From JAYREN01 sp963663375 (GTDB lineage Bacteria; Acidobacteriota; Holophagae; Holophagales; Holophagaceae), in assembly GCA_963663375.1 (NCBI GenBank), contig OY760195.1, positions 496,001-560,000 of the forward strand: a stretch of 64,000 nt of DNA, in the 5' to 3' direction. Made by a program: the position numbers and the translations under genes. Below, one piece after another: positions 42,225-51,523 of this stretch. The notes beneath the pieces were generated by a model. The model worked only from the letters and a program-made list of their open reading frames with translations. It did no database searches and had not been told where the DNA came from. Numbering within the stretch: the first letter of the stretch is position 1; every line of letters starts with the position of its first letter.

Positions 42225-43136
42225 ATGCGGGTTCCCATGCACGTTCAAGAATTGATCCTCCGCCTCCAGCGCTACTGGGCCGATCGCGGCTGCCTGGTGG
42301 GCCAGCCCTACGACATCGAGAAAGGCGCGGGCACCATGAATCCGCTGACCTTCTTCGGGGCCCTGGGGCCGAAACCCTGGAACGTGGGCTACGTGGAACC
42401 CAGCCGCCGCCCCGGTGACGGCCGCTACGGCGAGAATCCCTTCCGCCTCTACAAGCACCACCAATTCCAGGTAATCCTCAAGCCCTCGCCCGCCAAGGTG
42501 CAGGAGATGTACATCGAATCCCTGGAAGCCCTGGGCATCGATATGCGCAAACACGATCTCCGCTTCGAGGAGGACAACTGGGAGAGTCCCACGCTGGGCG
42601 CCTGGGGCGTGGGCTGGCAGGTGGTGTTGGATGGCATGGAGATCAGCCAGTTCACCTACTTCCAGCAAGTGGCGGGCATCGACTGTCGGCCCGTCTCGGC
42701 CGAGCTCACCTACGGCATCGAGCGCATCTGCATGTTCCTCACGGGCATCGACAACATCTTCGATCTCACCTGGGGTGATATCACCACCGACCAGGGCACC
42801 TTCCCCGTGAAATACGGCGAGGTGCGCCACCGGGAGGAATTCGAGCTCAGCGCTTACAGCTTCGAGCACGCCAACCTGGAGCTGCATCAGATGCTCTTCA
42901 CCGAATACGAAAAGGAAGGTTGGCGCATGGTCAAGGACCACGGCCACTTCCTCGCCGCCTACGATCAGGCCCTCAAGATGAGCCACACCTTCAACGTGCT
43001 GGATGCCCGAGGCGCCGTGAGCACCACCGAGCGCCCCGGCATCATCAAGCGGGTGCGCGATCTGGCCTGCGCATGCGCCCGGGCCTACCTGGAGCACGAG
43101 ACCACGAAACTCGAAGCCACCCAGGAGGTGAAGTGA
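42225..43136 (+). CDS. glyQ: Glycine-tRNA ligase alpha subunit
   Basis: The 303-residue alpha subunit of the bacterial tetrameric enzyme carries the catalytic site. It opens VQELILRLQRYWADRGCLVGQPYDIEKGAGTMNPLTF and has WNVGYVEPSRRPGDGRYGENPFRLYKHHQFQVILKPSP, EDNWESPTLGAWGVGWQVVLDGMEISQFTYFQQVAG and LTYGIERICMFL, matching GlyQ along its length. The ATG at 42225 or the one at 42237 could serve as start. Its TGA overlaps the ATG of glyS by one base (TGATG). Confidence 0.95.
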   Translation: MRVPMHVQELILRLQRYWADRGCLVGQPYDIEKGAGTMNPLTFFGALGPKPWNVGYVEPSRRPGDGRYGENPFRLYKHHQFQVILKPSPAKVQEMYIESLEALGIDMRKHDLRFEEDNWESPTLGAWGVGWQVVLDGMEISQFTYFQQVAGIDCRPVSAELTYGIERICMFLTGIDNIFDLTWGDITTDQGTFPVKYGEVRHREEFELSAYSFEHANLELHQMLFTEYEKEGWRMVKDHGHFLAAYDQALKMSHTFNVLDARGAVSTTERPGIIKRVRDLACACARAYLEHETTKLEATQEVK

Positions 43137-45196
43137 TGGAGACCCGCACCCTCCTGCTGGAACTGCACTGCGAGGAGATTCCCGCACGTTTTCTCAAATC
43201 CCTTTCCGGCGAGTTCGCGGAGGCCTTCAAAGTCTGGGCCACGGAACAAAAACTGGATGAGCAGCGCACGGAATTCTTCTACAGCCCCCGCAAGCTGGCT
43301 TGGCGCATCTCAGGACTGCCTCTGGCCCAAGCCGACCAGACGGAAACCCAGGTGGGCCCGCCTCAGCGCATGTGCGTGGACGAAAGCGGCGCACCGACCC
43401 AGACAGGCCTGAAGTTTGCCGAGAAGTGGGGCCTGCCCTTCAGTGCCGTGCGCTTCGAGCAGCCTGCGGGCAAGAAGGAACCCTGCGCCACCATCACGAT
43501 CTCGAGGAAGGGACAGCCCACGCTGCAACTCCTCACCGAGGCCCTGCCCCGGCTCGTGGCAAACCTCCACGTGCCCAAGGCCATGCGCTGGGGTCACAGC
43601 GAATTCCAGTTCGTGCGCCCCATCCGCAACATCCTGTGCCTCTTTGACAGCGAAGTCGTGCCCATCGAGCTCGATGGCGTGAAGGCCTGCGCCACCACCT
43701 GGGGCCACCGCCTGTATCACCTGGATCATCCGGCCCCGATGAGTGTCTCCAAGCCCGAGGCCTACGAGGCGGCCCTGGAATCCGCGGGCATCATCGCGGC
43801 CTTTGGCAAGCGCCGCCACCGGATGGACGACCAGATCAAGGCGTTGGCGGCCGAGGTCGGCGGGCGGGTGGTGGAGGATGAGGACCTTCTGGATACGCTG
43901 GCGGAGATCGTGGAATGTCCGACCATCCTGCGGGGCGAGTTCCCCACCTCCTTCCTGGATCTGCCCAAGGAAGTGCTGGTCACGAGCCTCAAGGAACACC
44001 AGAAATCCTTCTGCATTGAGAACGCCAAGGGCGAACTGCTGCCCTACTTCCTCGCCGCCGCCAACCGTGCGGATGATCCCGAGGGTTTCGTGAAGGGCGG
44101 CAACGAGTGGGTGCTCAAGGCACGCCTCTATGATGCGCGTTTCTTCTTCGCCGAGGACCGCAGACAGCCCCTTTCCACGCGCCTGGAGAAACTCAAGGCG
44201 CTCACCTTTCATCGGGAGCTGGGCAGCTACGTGGAGAAAACCGAGCGCATCGCTCGCCTCGCCGAGGCACTGGCCCCCGCGCTGGGCCTCGATCCTGCCC
44301 AGGCCCGCCAGGCCGCGCAGCTCTGCAAGGCGGATCTCGTCACGCTGATGGTGGGGGAGTTCCCTGAGTTGCAAGGCGTCATGGGGGGCGAATACCTCAA
44401 GCACGAAGGTGCGCCCGAACCCGTCTGGATGGCCGTGAAGGAACATTACCAGCCCCTGGGCGCCGAGGCCCCCATCCCCGCCACGCGCCTGGGCGGCCTG
44501 CTCGCGGTGGCCGATAAGCTGGATACGGTGGTCGGTTGCTTCGCCATCGGCCAGATCCCCAGCGGCAGCAAGGATCCGCTCGCCCTGCGGCGCGCGGGCC
44601 AGGGAATCGTGCGCATCGCCTGGGAACAGGGCTGGAACAGCGACCTCGCCAACCTCATCGATCAGGGGCTGGAGGCCGTGGCCTCCCGGGCCACCAAACC
44701 TCAGGCCGAATCCCGGGAAGCGCTGCTGGGCTTCTTCAAGGACCGCGTGGCCTACCAACTGGAGCTCGCCGGATTCGCGGGGGCCGTGCGCCGCGCCGCC
44801 CTTCCTGCCGGCTGGTCCTCCTTGCTCAAACTCCGTGCCCGCTGCGAAGCCCTCTCCACCTTTGCCGATGATCCCCGCTTCGCAAGCCTGGCTCAGAGCG
44901 CCAAGCGCATCGGCAACATCCTGAAGGATGAAACCCCGGACGACGCCTTCGATCCCGCCCATCTCCAGCAGGAGGAGGAGAAACGGCTGGCCGCGCGCCT
45001 CGACACCTTGAAGGCCACTTCCGATCAAGGCGCCATGCTCACGGCCCTCGCGGAACTGGCCGAGCCCCTGGAGACCTTCTTCAGCGGGGTCATGGTGAAG
45101 TGCGAAGATGCCCCGCTCCGGGCCGCACGGCTCTCGCTGCTGCATCAGCTGCGCCAGGCCTTCCTGCGCATCGCCGATTTCAGCCAGTGGCAGTAG
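43136..45196 (+). CDS. glyS: Glycine-tRNA ligase beta subunit
   Basis: The 686-residue beta subunit binds tRNA-Gly and is needed for charging. It starts METRTLLLELHCEEIPARFLKSL, and shows VGPPQRMCVDESG, MRWGHSEFQFVRPIRNILCLFDSEV, VLVTSLKEHQKSFCIEN and VADKLDTVVGCFAIGQIPSGSKDPLALRRAGQGIVRI, the HD-like segment. The length fits the E. coli protein (about 690). The start overlaps the glyQ stop by one base, so the subunits are made in step. Confidence 0.95.
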   Translation: METRTLLLELHCEEIPARFLKSLSGEFAEAFKVWATEQKLDEQRTEFFYSPRKLAWRISGLPLAQADQTETQVGPPQRMCVDESGAPTQTGLKFAEKWGLPFSAVRFEQPAGKKEPCATITISRKGQPTLQLLTEALPRLVANLHVPKAMRWGHSEFQFVRPIRNILCLFDSEVVPIELDGVKACATTWGHRLYHLDHPAPMSVSKPEAYEAALESAGIIAAFGKRRHRMDDQIKALAAEVGGRVVEDEDLLDTLAEIVECPTILRGEFPTSFLDLPKEVLVTSLKEHQKSFCIENAKGELLPYFLAAANRADDPEGFVKGGNEWVLKARLYDARFFFAEDRRQPLSTRLEKLKALTFHRELGSYVEKTERIARLAEALAPALGLDPAQARQAAQLCKADLVTLMVGEFPELQGVMGGEYLKHEGAPEPVWMAVKEHYQPLGAEAPIPATRLGGLLAVADKLDTVVGCFAIGQIPSGSKDPLALRRAGQGIVRIAWEQGWNSDLANLIDQGLEAVASRATKPQAESREALLGFFKDRVAYQLELAGFAGAVRRAALPAGWSSLLKLRARCEALSTFADDPRFASLAQSAKRIGNILKDETPDDAFDPAHLQQEEEKRLAARLDTLKATSDQGAMLTALAELAEPLETFFSGVMVKCEDAPLRAARLSLLHQLRQAFLRIADFSQWQ

Positions 45197-45211
45197 GCTG
45201 TTTGCATCCTC

Positions 45212-46735
45212 ATGCCCGACCTTCCCCCTGAGCTCCCTGGAGCGCCACCGCATCGCCGGTGGTGGGGCCGTTTACGCCAGTATTGGATCCTAGGTCTGTC
45301 GCTCCTCGCGCTGCTCTCCGCAGGAATGACCGTCCGGCATCTCCTTGCCTCCAATCGTCCCAGAGCTCCCCTCCGGGTCATGGTGGTGCGCGCTCCTGCG
45401 GATCCCGGATCTGGCCTCAGTGAAGTCGAGGCCCAGACACTGTCCAACCTCCTGGAGGATGTCTTGGAAGGGTTCGGCAACTATGCCGTCTCCAGGGCAG
45501 AAACACTGCCAGATGCCGAGGCGTGGAATGATCCGGTGCCAGAGGGACTCGTGATCAGGCTCCACCCCCGCAAGGTGGGCGGCCTCCTGGCGTTGGATTA
45601 CGAGCTGGCTTCTCCGGATCGCATCCAGCGTCGCCAGCCCCTGCTCTGGCGAACCATGACGCCAACCTCGCCGGTTGGGGCATTTCGAGGTCTGGTCCAG
45701 GGCCTTCCCGCTGAAATCATCGAGGATCGATTCGAGACCCTGATCCCGGAGAAGCCGGAAGCATTCTGGCCGTTGCTCACAGCCCTAAGTGCGGACCCGA
45801 CTCAGCAGGCCCTTGAGGCAGCCGAGCTGGCCCGGCAACATGCCCCTGGCTGCGCAGGCCCGGATTTCGTGCTGGGGCATCTGCATTACCAGCGCGCAGG
45901 CTTTCCCACTGGAAAGCTCGAGGACCTTCAACGGGCCCAGCAGCACTTCCAGGAAGCCCTGAGGATCACGGCCAACTATCCCAGTGGCTTGTATGACCTG
46001 ACCCGCCTGCAATCGGATACGGGTTCGGCCCAGGCGGCCCTCGGGACGATTGTCAAGCTCCGCAAATCCAGGCCCCACGGGCGGGCGCTGCTGGGCGCGC
46101 TGGCCTATTCCGCCCGGTTTTCGGGCATGTTGGATCTCGCGGTTCGGGCCCACGCTCGCGCTCACGCGCTGGAAATCAACCCCAAGGCTCCACCCCGATT
46201 GCAACTGGCCCTCTTCTACCAAGGGAACCTGACCGATTTCGAGCGGAGCCTATACCTCCGCCCCGGAAGCTATTCCAACAATCTCGTGCAGTTCTACATG
46301 GGCCGCCTGGCCCTCCACCGAGGTGAGACAGCGCGGGCCATCGCGCACCTGGAAGAGGGGGAAAACGGATCCGGTGGAAATCCGAAAGTGGCGCGCCTGT
46401 GCCGCTGCTTCCGCCTGATCCTCCAAGGCCAATTATCCAGTGCCCGCACCGACCTCGTGCGCGTGAGGGCGGACCTGGACGCCGCCCTGGTTCCCGATGG
46501 CGAGCTGACCCTGAGCGTGGCGGAGGCCTACCTCCTGATGGGCGAGCCGAATCCGGCCATGGATCTGGTGGAGCAGTCGGTTCGACAGGGTTTTCAATGC
46601 ACGCCCTGGTTCGAGCAGAACCCCCTGCTCGCCCCCCTCCGAGAAACCTCCCGCTGGCAGGAGCTGCACCGACACCTGTTGGACCAGCAGGCGAGTGTCT
46701 ATGCCAAATTCCCGGAGACTGACTGGGGGCTTTGA
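45212..46735 (+). CDS. Membrane-anchored TPR protein of unknown function
   Basis: The 507-residue protein has a single N-terminal membrane helix (WILGLSLLALLSAGMTV, near residue 25). An alpha/beta region follows that resembles a FlgO/adenylate-cyclase-associated fold (LRVMVVRAPADPGSGLSEVEAQTLSNLLEDVLEGFGNYAVSRAE). From about residue 185 come many helical tetratricopeptide units (ALEAAELARQHAPGCAGPDFVLGHLHYQR and others). It begins 15 bases after glyS but has no translational link in function. Similar proteins accompany winged-helix regulators; none is here. Role unknown. Confidence 0.65.
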   Translation: MPDLPPELPGAPPHRRWWGRLRQYWILGLSLLALLSAGMTVRHLLASNRPRAPLRVMVVRAPADPGSGLSEVEAQTLSNLLEDVLEGFGNYAVSRAETLPDAEAWNDPVPEGLVIRLHPRKVGGLLALDYELASPDRIQRRQPLLWRTMTPTSPVGAFRGLVQGLPAEIIEDRFETLIPEKPEAFWPLLTALSADPTQQALEAAELARQHAPGCAGPDFVLGHLHYQRAGFPTGKLEDLQRAQQHFQEALRITANYPSGLYDLTRLQSDTGSAQAALGTIVKLRKSRPHGRALLGALAYSARFSGMLDLAVRAHARAHALEINPKAPPRLQLALFYQGNLTDFERSLYLRPGSYSNNLVQFYMGRLALHRGETARAIAHLEEGENGSGGNPKVARLCRCFRLILQGQLSSARTDLVRVRADLDAALVPDGELTLSVAEAYLLMGEPNPAMDLVEQSVRQGFQCTPWFEQNPLLAPLRETSRWQELHRHLLDQQASVYAKFPETDWGL

Positions 46736-46774
46736 ACTGGCTCAGAGGACCTTGTACGAATACGCACCACGGTA

Positions 46775-48070
46775 TCAACGAGCAGACATGCGATTCAGGA
46801 TCGCGGGCCGCTTTCCGGAAGCCAGGGGCGGGATATCGGAAACGCACTCAACGGTGATTTCGGCCCTGGACCCCAGCACGGCCCGCACCCGCTCGATCAC
46901 TCGCCCTTCCTGGTCGAAGCCCGGGAACACCACGCAACGCACGATGTAGCCCGTGGGCCCAACCTGCACAAGCTGGAAGCGAATGAGTTTGTCGATGCCT
47001 CCGAAGACATCGAACAACCCCAGATTGCTCATGCGATTCCCCTCGGCATCGAAGATCACATCGGTCTGCCTTCCCTCCAGGCACTCCAGAACCGGTAGCC
47101 GCGAGCCTGAGGCTGGGCGATCCGAAAGCATGCCCAGATCGCCGGTGTCGTAGCGAATGAGTGGCAGGGCGTGTGAATAGAGATCAGTAACCACCAGCCG
47201 CCCCAGTTGCCCCTTCGGAGCGGGAGCATCGCAATCCAGACAGAGCACCTCGTGCACTTGGCTGCAGGCGTTCAGAACATGCCGTCCGGGTTCATTCAGG
47301 GGTTCCTGGCCAATGACCCCCAGCTCATTGGCGGCATACCGACTCCGCACCGGGCAGCCAAAGGTTTCCTCCATGACCCTTCGCGCGTTGGGAGTCAGCG
47401 TCTCCCCGCCCAGGCAGGCCCCGAGGAGCCGGAAGGAATCCGGGCCATCACCCTGGTCCCGGCAATATTCGGAGAGGGCATGGATGGCCGAAGGGTAGCC
47501 CATGAGGAACCGGATGCCGGAGTCCCTGAGCAGGGTTCGCCCGCGCCGATACCAGTCGGGGGTCATGTGTGTCGGATCCACCACTTCTTCGTTGTGGATC
47601 AACCGCCGGAGGCGGCTGGGGTTCCGGGCGCGGACCTGGAGGTACCGCATCCCCACCTTCCAGCCGATCCACCCGGTGAAATGGAGCAGCTCCGCCAGTT
47701 GGCGAGCCCGCTTGTCTCGGGACAGCGGAAAGACCAGCGGCGTGCCGTACGAGCCCGAAGTGGATGCGGAGGTGGGTTCCTCCGGGGCAAAGGCGGTGGA
47801 GCGAAACTCATCGTAGCCTTCCCGGATCTCAGCCTTCTGCAGAACCGGGAAATCTTCCAGCCGTTGAGTCCCCTGGAATCGGGCATAGTGCGCGGTAGTG
47901 GTCGTCGCATGGCCCAGAAAGGCCCCCAGGCGTACCCCCAGCATTTCCTCGCGTCGATCCGGTTCGCGCGACAGGTTCTGGATATCCGCCAAGTGATGCC
48001 GGATGGCAGAACGGTGGAGCCGATCCATCCCCCAGAACCCCACTTCTCGAAAGGCTTGCCCGATTCCCAT
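46775..48070 (-). CDS. Phenylacetate-CoA ligase/CapK-like adenylating enzyme
   Basis: The 431-residue protein has the PaaK/CapK layout: the P-loop-like STSGSYGTPLVFPLSRDK (about 100-120), WYRRGRTLLRDSGIRFLMGYPSAIHALSEYC, GGETLTPNARRVMEETFGCPVRSRYAANELG and LIRYDTGDLG (A8-like). A C-terminal domain follows (IRFQLVQVGPTGYIVRCVVFPG). I choose ATG 48070 with GGAGGGG five bases upstream over the first ATG at 48178, which has no Shine-Dalgarno. No other phenylacetate or capsule gene is near. Activation of an unknown acid for a cell-surface glycan or a lipid is possible. Confidence 0.8.
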   Translation of the reverse strand: MGIGQAFREVGFWGMDRLHRSAIRHHLADIQNLSREPDRREEMLGVRLGAFLGHATTTTAHYARFQGTQRLEDFPVLQKAEIREGYDEFRSTAFAPEEPTSASTSGSYGTPLVFPLSRDKRARQLAELLHFTGWIGWKVGMRYLQVRARNPSRLRRLIHNEEVVDPTHMTPDWYRRGRTLLRDSGIRFLMGYPSAIHALSEYCRDQGDGPDSFRLLGACLGGETLTPNARRVMEETFGCPVRSRYAANELGVIGQEPLNEPGRHVLNACSQVHEVLCLDCDAPAPKGQLGRLVVTDLYSHALPLIRYDTGDLGMLSDRPASGSRLPVLECLEGRQTDVIFDAEGNRMSNLGLFDVFGGIDKLIRFQLVQVGPTGYIVRCVVFPGFDQEGRVIERVRAVLGSRAEITVECVSDIPPLASGKRPAILNRMSAR

Positions 48071-48354
48071 GCTGCCCCTCCCCGCGCTGGCCATTCGCCG
48101 CCCGGACTTGCGGAGCAGCGAATGGCGGTCAACCATCACCCCTAAAGGAGATGAAGACCAGAGCAGCTTGATCGCCATTGAGTAAAAAAAGACACATGTA
48201 AGTCATGCTGCCGAAACAATCCGATCAAGACGGATGTGACGGCCTCATGACTACGCCTTCGATCCTTCGCTGTCAATCGGAGATCATTCCAGAGGTGGCA
48301 ATCCCCTCCGAGGCTCGGGCCCCGAGTAGGCGGGGTTAACCTGAGACGGCCGGG

Positions 48355-48780
48355 CTAGGCGGTGCGGGCCTCCCTCAGGACTGCCTCCACCCGATCGGCG
48401 ATCTCCGCAGGGCCCAGATCCTGGATGGCCGTCCGGGGCAGGTGGCAGAGGAGCCGCCCATCCTGGAATAGCGCCACATTGGGTGAGGAGGGTGCCGCGT
48501 CGCCGAAGTGCTTGCGTGCCTGGCTGACGGCCTCGGTCTCCATGCCCGCAAAGACCGTGACGAGGTGGTCGAAAGCCAGCCCTCGGCCCTTCACCGCCTC
48601 GATCACTCCGGGCCGCAGATTGCCCGCCGCGCAGCCACAGACCGAATTCAGCACCAGGAGGGTCGTACCTGACTGGGCCAGGGCCGTATCCACCGCCTCG
48701 GGCGTAAACAACTGCGTGAAGCCAGCCTGTACGAGTTCCTCCCGCATCGGCGCCACCATGTGTTCCGGGTAATTCCCCAT
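48355..48780 (-). CDS. BrxA/BrxB-family bacilliredoxin (YphP/YqiW-like)
   Basis: The 141-residue protein has the thioredoxin-like fold of bacilliredoxins with the CGC motif (LNSVCGCAAGNLRPGV) and the typical PMREELVQAGFTQLFTPEAVDTAL start. In Firmicutes such proteins remove bacillithiol from oxidised proteins. Acidobacteria may use the same or another low-molecular-weight thiol; no bsh biosynthesis gene is in the window. The flanking gaps hold no other gene, so it is probably monocistronic. Confidence 0.88.
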   Translation of the reverse strand: MGNYPEHMVAPMREELVQAGFTQLFTPEAVDTALAQSGTTLLVLNSVCGCAAGNLRPGVIEAVKGRGLAFDHLVTVFAGMETEAVSQARKHFGDAAPSSPNVALFQDGRLLCHLPRTAIQDLGPAEIADRVEAVLREARTA

Positions 48781-48831
48781 CTAGTCCTCCAATGGCTAAA
48801 AGCATACCAACTCAGTCAAGTATTGGTGGTG

Positions 48832-48871
48832 CCTAAAAAAATCCGAGGGCGCGCCCTCGGATTTTTTTAGG
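48832..48871. terminator. Intrinsic terminator downstream of citrate synthase
   Basis: A near-perfect 40-base palindrome, with CCTAAAAAAATCCGAGGGC on one side and its complement on the other, has a CG-rich centre. The 7-base A and T runs in the stem base give a U-run in both directions. It lies between the citrate synthase stop (48888) and the bacilliredoxin start (48780) and mainly ends the gltA transcript. Confidence 0.85.
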
Positions 48872-48887
48872 CGGGCCAGGAACGGGA

Positions 48888-50174
48888 TCAGCGCGCTTCC
48901 AGGGGCACGTAGGGAGTGATCGTAGGCCCCTGGTAGATCTGGCGCGGACGGTAGATGCGGCTGTCGGCGGATTCCAGCACCTCCTTGTAGTTGGCGATCC
49001 AGCCGGGCATGCGGCCGATGGCGAAGATCACCGTGAACATCTCGGTGGGGATGCCGATGGCCTTCAGGATGATCCCGCTGTAGAAATCCACGTTGGGATA
49101 CAGCTTCCGCTCGATGAAATAGGGATCCTTGAGGGCCGTCTCCTCGAGCTTCTTGGCGATATCGAGCAGCGGGTCGTGAACCCCCATCTTGTTCAGCATG
49201 TCGTCACAGGCCTTCTTGATGATCTGGGCGCGGGGATCGAAGTTCTTGTAAACCCGGTGACCAAAGCCCATGAGCTTGGCGTGGCCATCCTTTTGCTTCA
49301 CCCGCTCCAGGAAGCGACTACCATCGTCGCCCTGGATCTGGATTTCTTCGAGCATCTCGATGACCGCCTGATTGGCACCCCCATGGAGCGGCCCCCACAG
49401 GGCGCAGACCCCCGCCGCCGCGCTGGCGAAGAGATTGGCCCGGCTGGAAGCCACCATGCGCACGGTGGACGTGGAGCAGTTCTGCTCGTGGTCCGCGTGC
49501 AGCAGGAAGATCAAGTCGAGGGCATCCACCACCACAGGGTTGAGGTGGTAGTCCTCATCGGGATCCGAGAACATCATGTGCAGGAAATTCTCCGTGTACC
49601 AGTACTTGCGCTTGGGGTAGATGCTGGGCAACCCCAGGGACTTGCGGTAGGCATAGGCCGCAATGGTGCGCACCTGGGAGATGAGGCGGGCCGCCTGCTG
49701 CTCGAAGGCCGCAGGGTCGTAGCGGGCCGTCAATTCGGGAATGAAGCAGCCCGCGGCATTGATCATGGCGGAGAGCATGGCCATGGGATGAGCCCCCGAG
49801 GGGAAGCCCTCGAAGTGGAATTTCATGTCCTCGTGGATCATCTGGTACTTGGTGAGCAAATCCGAGAACCTCTGGCGTTCGACCTCCGTGGGCAGCTTGC
49901 CGAAGATCAGCAGGTAGGCTGACTGGACGAAGGTGGAACCCTGGGCCAATTCCTCGATGGGAATGCCCCGGTAGCGCAGGATGCCCTTTTCCCCGTCGAT
50001 GAAGGTGATCTTGCTCTGGCAGCTACCGGTGTTGCCATAGGCCTCGTCGTAGGTGATGTAGCCGGTGCGGGCACGGAGATCGCGCACATCGATCCCCAAT
50101 TCCCCTTCCGTGCCCTCGATCACGGGGAACTCGTGAATCTTGCCCTCGAGTTCCAGCTTGGCGGTCTTGCCCAT
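48888..50174 (-). CDS. gltA: Citrate synthase
   Basis: The 428-residue enzyme condenses acetyl-CoA and oxaloacetate. It has the N-terminal domain of the larger bacterial type (EFPVIEGTEGELGIDVRDLRARTGYITYDEAYGNT), then LLHADHEQNCSTSTVRMVASSRAN, CALWGPLHGGANQAVIEML (active His), GFGHRVYKNFDPRAQ and PNVDFYSGIILKAIGIP (active Asp). The C-terminal IYRPRQIYQGP also fits the hexameric type regulated by NADH in some bacteria. The next gene upstream is icd, with a 29-base gap. Confidence 0.95.
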   Translation of the reverse strand: MGKTAKLELEGKIHEFPVIEGTEGELGIDVRDLRARTGYITYDEAYGNTGSCQSKITFIDGEKGILRYRGIPIEELAQGSTFVQSAYLLIFGKLPTEVERQRFSDLLTKYQMIHEDMKFHFEGFPSGAHPMAMLSAMINAAGCFIPELTARYDPAAFEQQAARLISQVRTIAAYAYRKSLGLPSIYPKRKYWYTENFLHMMFSDPDEDYHLNPVVVDALDLIFLLHADHEQNCSTSTVRMVASSRANLFASAAAGVCALWGPLHGGANQAVIEMLEEIQIQGDDGSRFLERVKQKDGHAKLMGFGHRVYKNFDPRAQIIKKACDDMLNKMGVHDPLLDIAKKLEETALKDPYFIERKLYPNVDFYSGIILKAIGIPTEMFTVIFAIGRMPGWIANYKEVLESADSRIYRPRQIYQGPTITPYVPLEAR

Positions 50175-50203
50175 GGGTGCCTCCAGTGTGCGGGGTACAG
50201 GAA

Positions 50204-51475
50204 CTACTGCATCGCCTTGATGATTTCCGAGCCGAATTCAGAGCACTTCACTTCCCGCACATCGGTGCGGCCCTCTTCGCGCATGAGTCTGGCCAGATCG
50301 TAGGTCACGGTTCCCGTGGCGATGGCCTTCTCAAGGCCCTGCTCGATGAGGCGGGCGGCCTCGGTCCAGCCCAGGTAGTCGAGCATCATCACGCCGGACA
50401 GGATCACCGAGCCGGGGTTCACCTTGTCCTGGCCCGCGTACTTGGGCGCGGTGCCATGGGTGGCCTCGAAGCAGGCGTGGCCCGTGGCGTAGTTGATGTT
50501 GGCTCCGGGCGCGATACCCAGGCCGCCGACCTGGGCTGCCAGGGCGTCGGAGATGTAGTCGCCGTTCAGGTTCGTGGTGGCCACCACGTCGTATTCCGCC
50601 GGGCGCGTAAGGATCTGCTGCAGGAAGTTGTCGGCGATGGCGTCCTTCACCAGCAGCTTGCCCGCGGGGGCATTGCCGCCGCAGTCGTCCCAGGCCATGG
50701 TCTGATCCGGGAATTCGGCCTTGGCCACCTCGTAGCCCCACTTGCGGAAGCCGCCCTCGGTGAACTTCATGATATTGCCCTTGTGGACGATGGTGAGGTT
50801 CCGCCGCTTGTGTTCCAGGGCGAACTCGATGGCCGCCCGCACCAGCCGATACGTGCCCTCCTCACTGATGGGCTTCACGCCGATACCTGATGTCTGGGGG
50901 AAGCGGATCTTGGTGACGCCCATTTCCTTCTGGAGGAACTCAATCACCTTGGCCACTTCCGGCGTGCCCTTTTCCCACTCAATGCCCGAATAGATATCCT
51001 CCGTGTTCTCGCGGAAGATCACCATGTCGATGAGGTGGGGCTTCTTCACGGGTGAGGGCACCCCCTGATACCACTTCACCGGACGCTGACAGACATAGAG
51101 GTCGAGCATCTGCCGCAGGGCCACGTTGATGGAGCGGAAGCCCCCGCCGATGGGCGTGGTGAGCGGCCCCTTGATGCCCACCAGATACTCGCGAAAGGCC
51201 GCCAGGGTGTCATCGTGCAGCCAGGTATTGGGGCCGTAGACGGTGTTGCACTTTTCCCCCGCGAAGACCTCTAACCACTCAATTTTTTTCTTCCCGCCAT
51301 AGGCCTTGGCCACCGCCGCATCAAAGACCCGCACCGAGGCGGCCCAGAGATCCGGCCCCGTACCGTCGCCCTCGATGAAGAGCAGGATCGGGTTGTCCGG
51401 CACCCGGAGCTTGCCATCGGGGCCCATGGTGATCCTCTGGCCCTGGGTGGGTGCGGTCAGTTTCGCGTAGCTCAT
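50204..51475 (-). CDS. icd: Isocitrate dehydrogenase, NADP type
   Basis: The 423-residue enzyme oxidatively decarboxylates isocitrate. Substrate and metal motifs are visible: GGGFRSINVALRQMLDLYVCQRPVKW (the phosphorylatable Ser region in E. coli), VIFRENTEDIYSGIEW, LTIVHKGNIMKFTEGGFRKWGYE, TNLNGDYISDALAAQVGGLGIAPGAN and EATHGTAPKYAGQDKVNPGSVILSG. The ATG at 51475 gives the usual MSYAKLTAP start; the frame extends to 51508 without similarity. It is between aconitase and citrate synthase on one strand, gaps of 48 and 29 bases. Confidence 0.95.
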   Translation of the reverse strand: MSYAKLTAPTQGQRITMGPDGKLRVPDNPILLFIEGDGTGPDLWAASVRVFDAAVAKAYGGKKKIEWLEVFAGEKCNTVYGPNTWLHDDTLAAFREYLVGIKGPLTTPIGGGFRSINVALRQMLDLYVCQRPVKWYQGVPSPVKKPHLIDMVIFRENTEDIYSGIEWEKGTPEVAKVIEFLQKEMGVTKIRFPQTSGIGVKPISEEGTYRLVRAAIEFALEHKRRNLTIVHKGNIMKFTEGGFRKWGYEVAKAEFPDQTMAWDDCGGNAPAGKLLVKDAIADNFLQQILTRPAEYDVVATTNLNGDYISDALAAQVGGLGIAPGANINYATGHACFEATHGTAPKYAGQDKVNPGSVILSGVMMLDYLGWTEAARLIEQGLEKAIATGTVTYDLARLMREEGRTDVREVKCSEFGSEIIKAMQ

Positions 51476-51523
51476 GGTCCTGTCTCCTCGTGCCGGCGGA
51501 TCCCCCACCGGGCTTGGATTGAA

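Noticed and set aside
43310..45253. 647-codon minus-strand frame opposite glyS
   Set aside because: Antisense to glyS, with no family motif; glyS is complete on the other strand.
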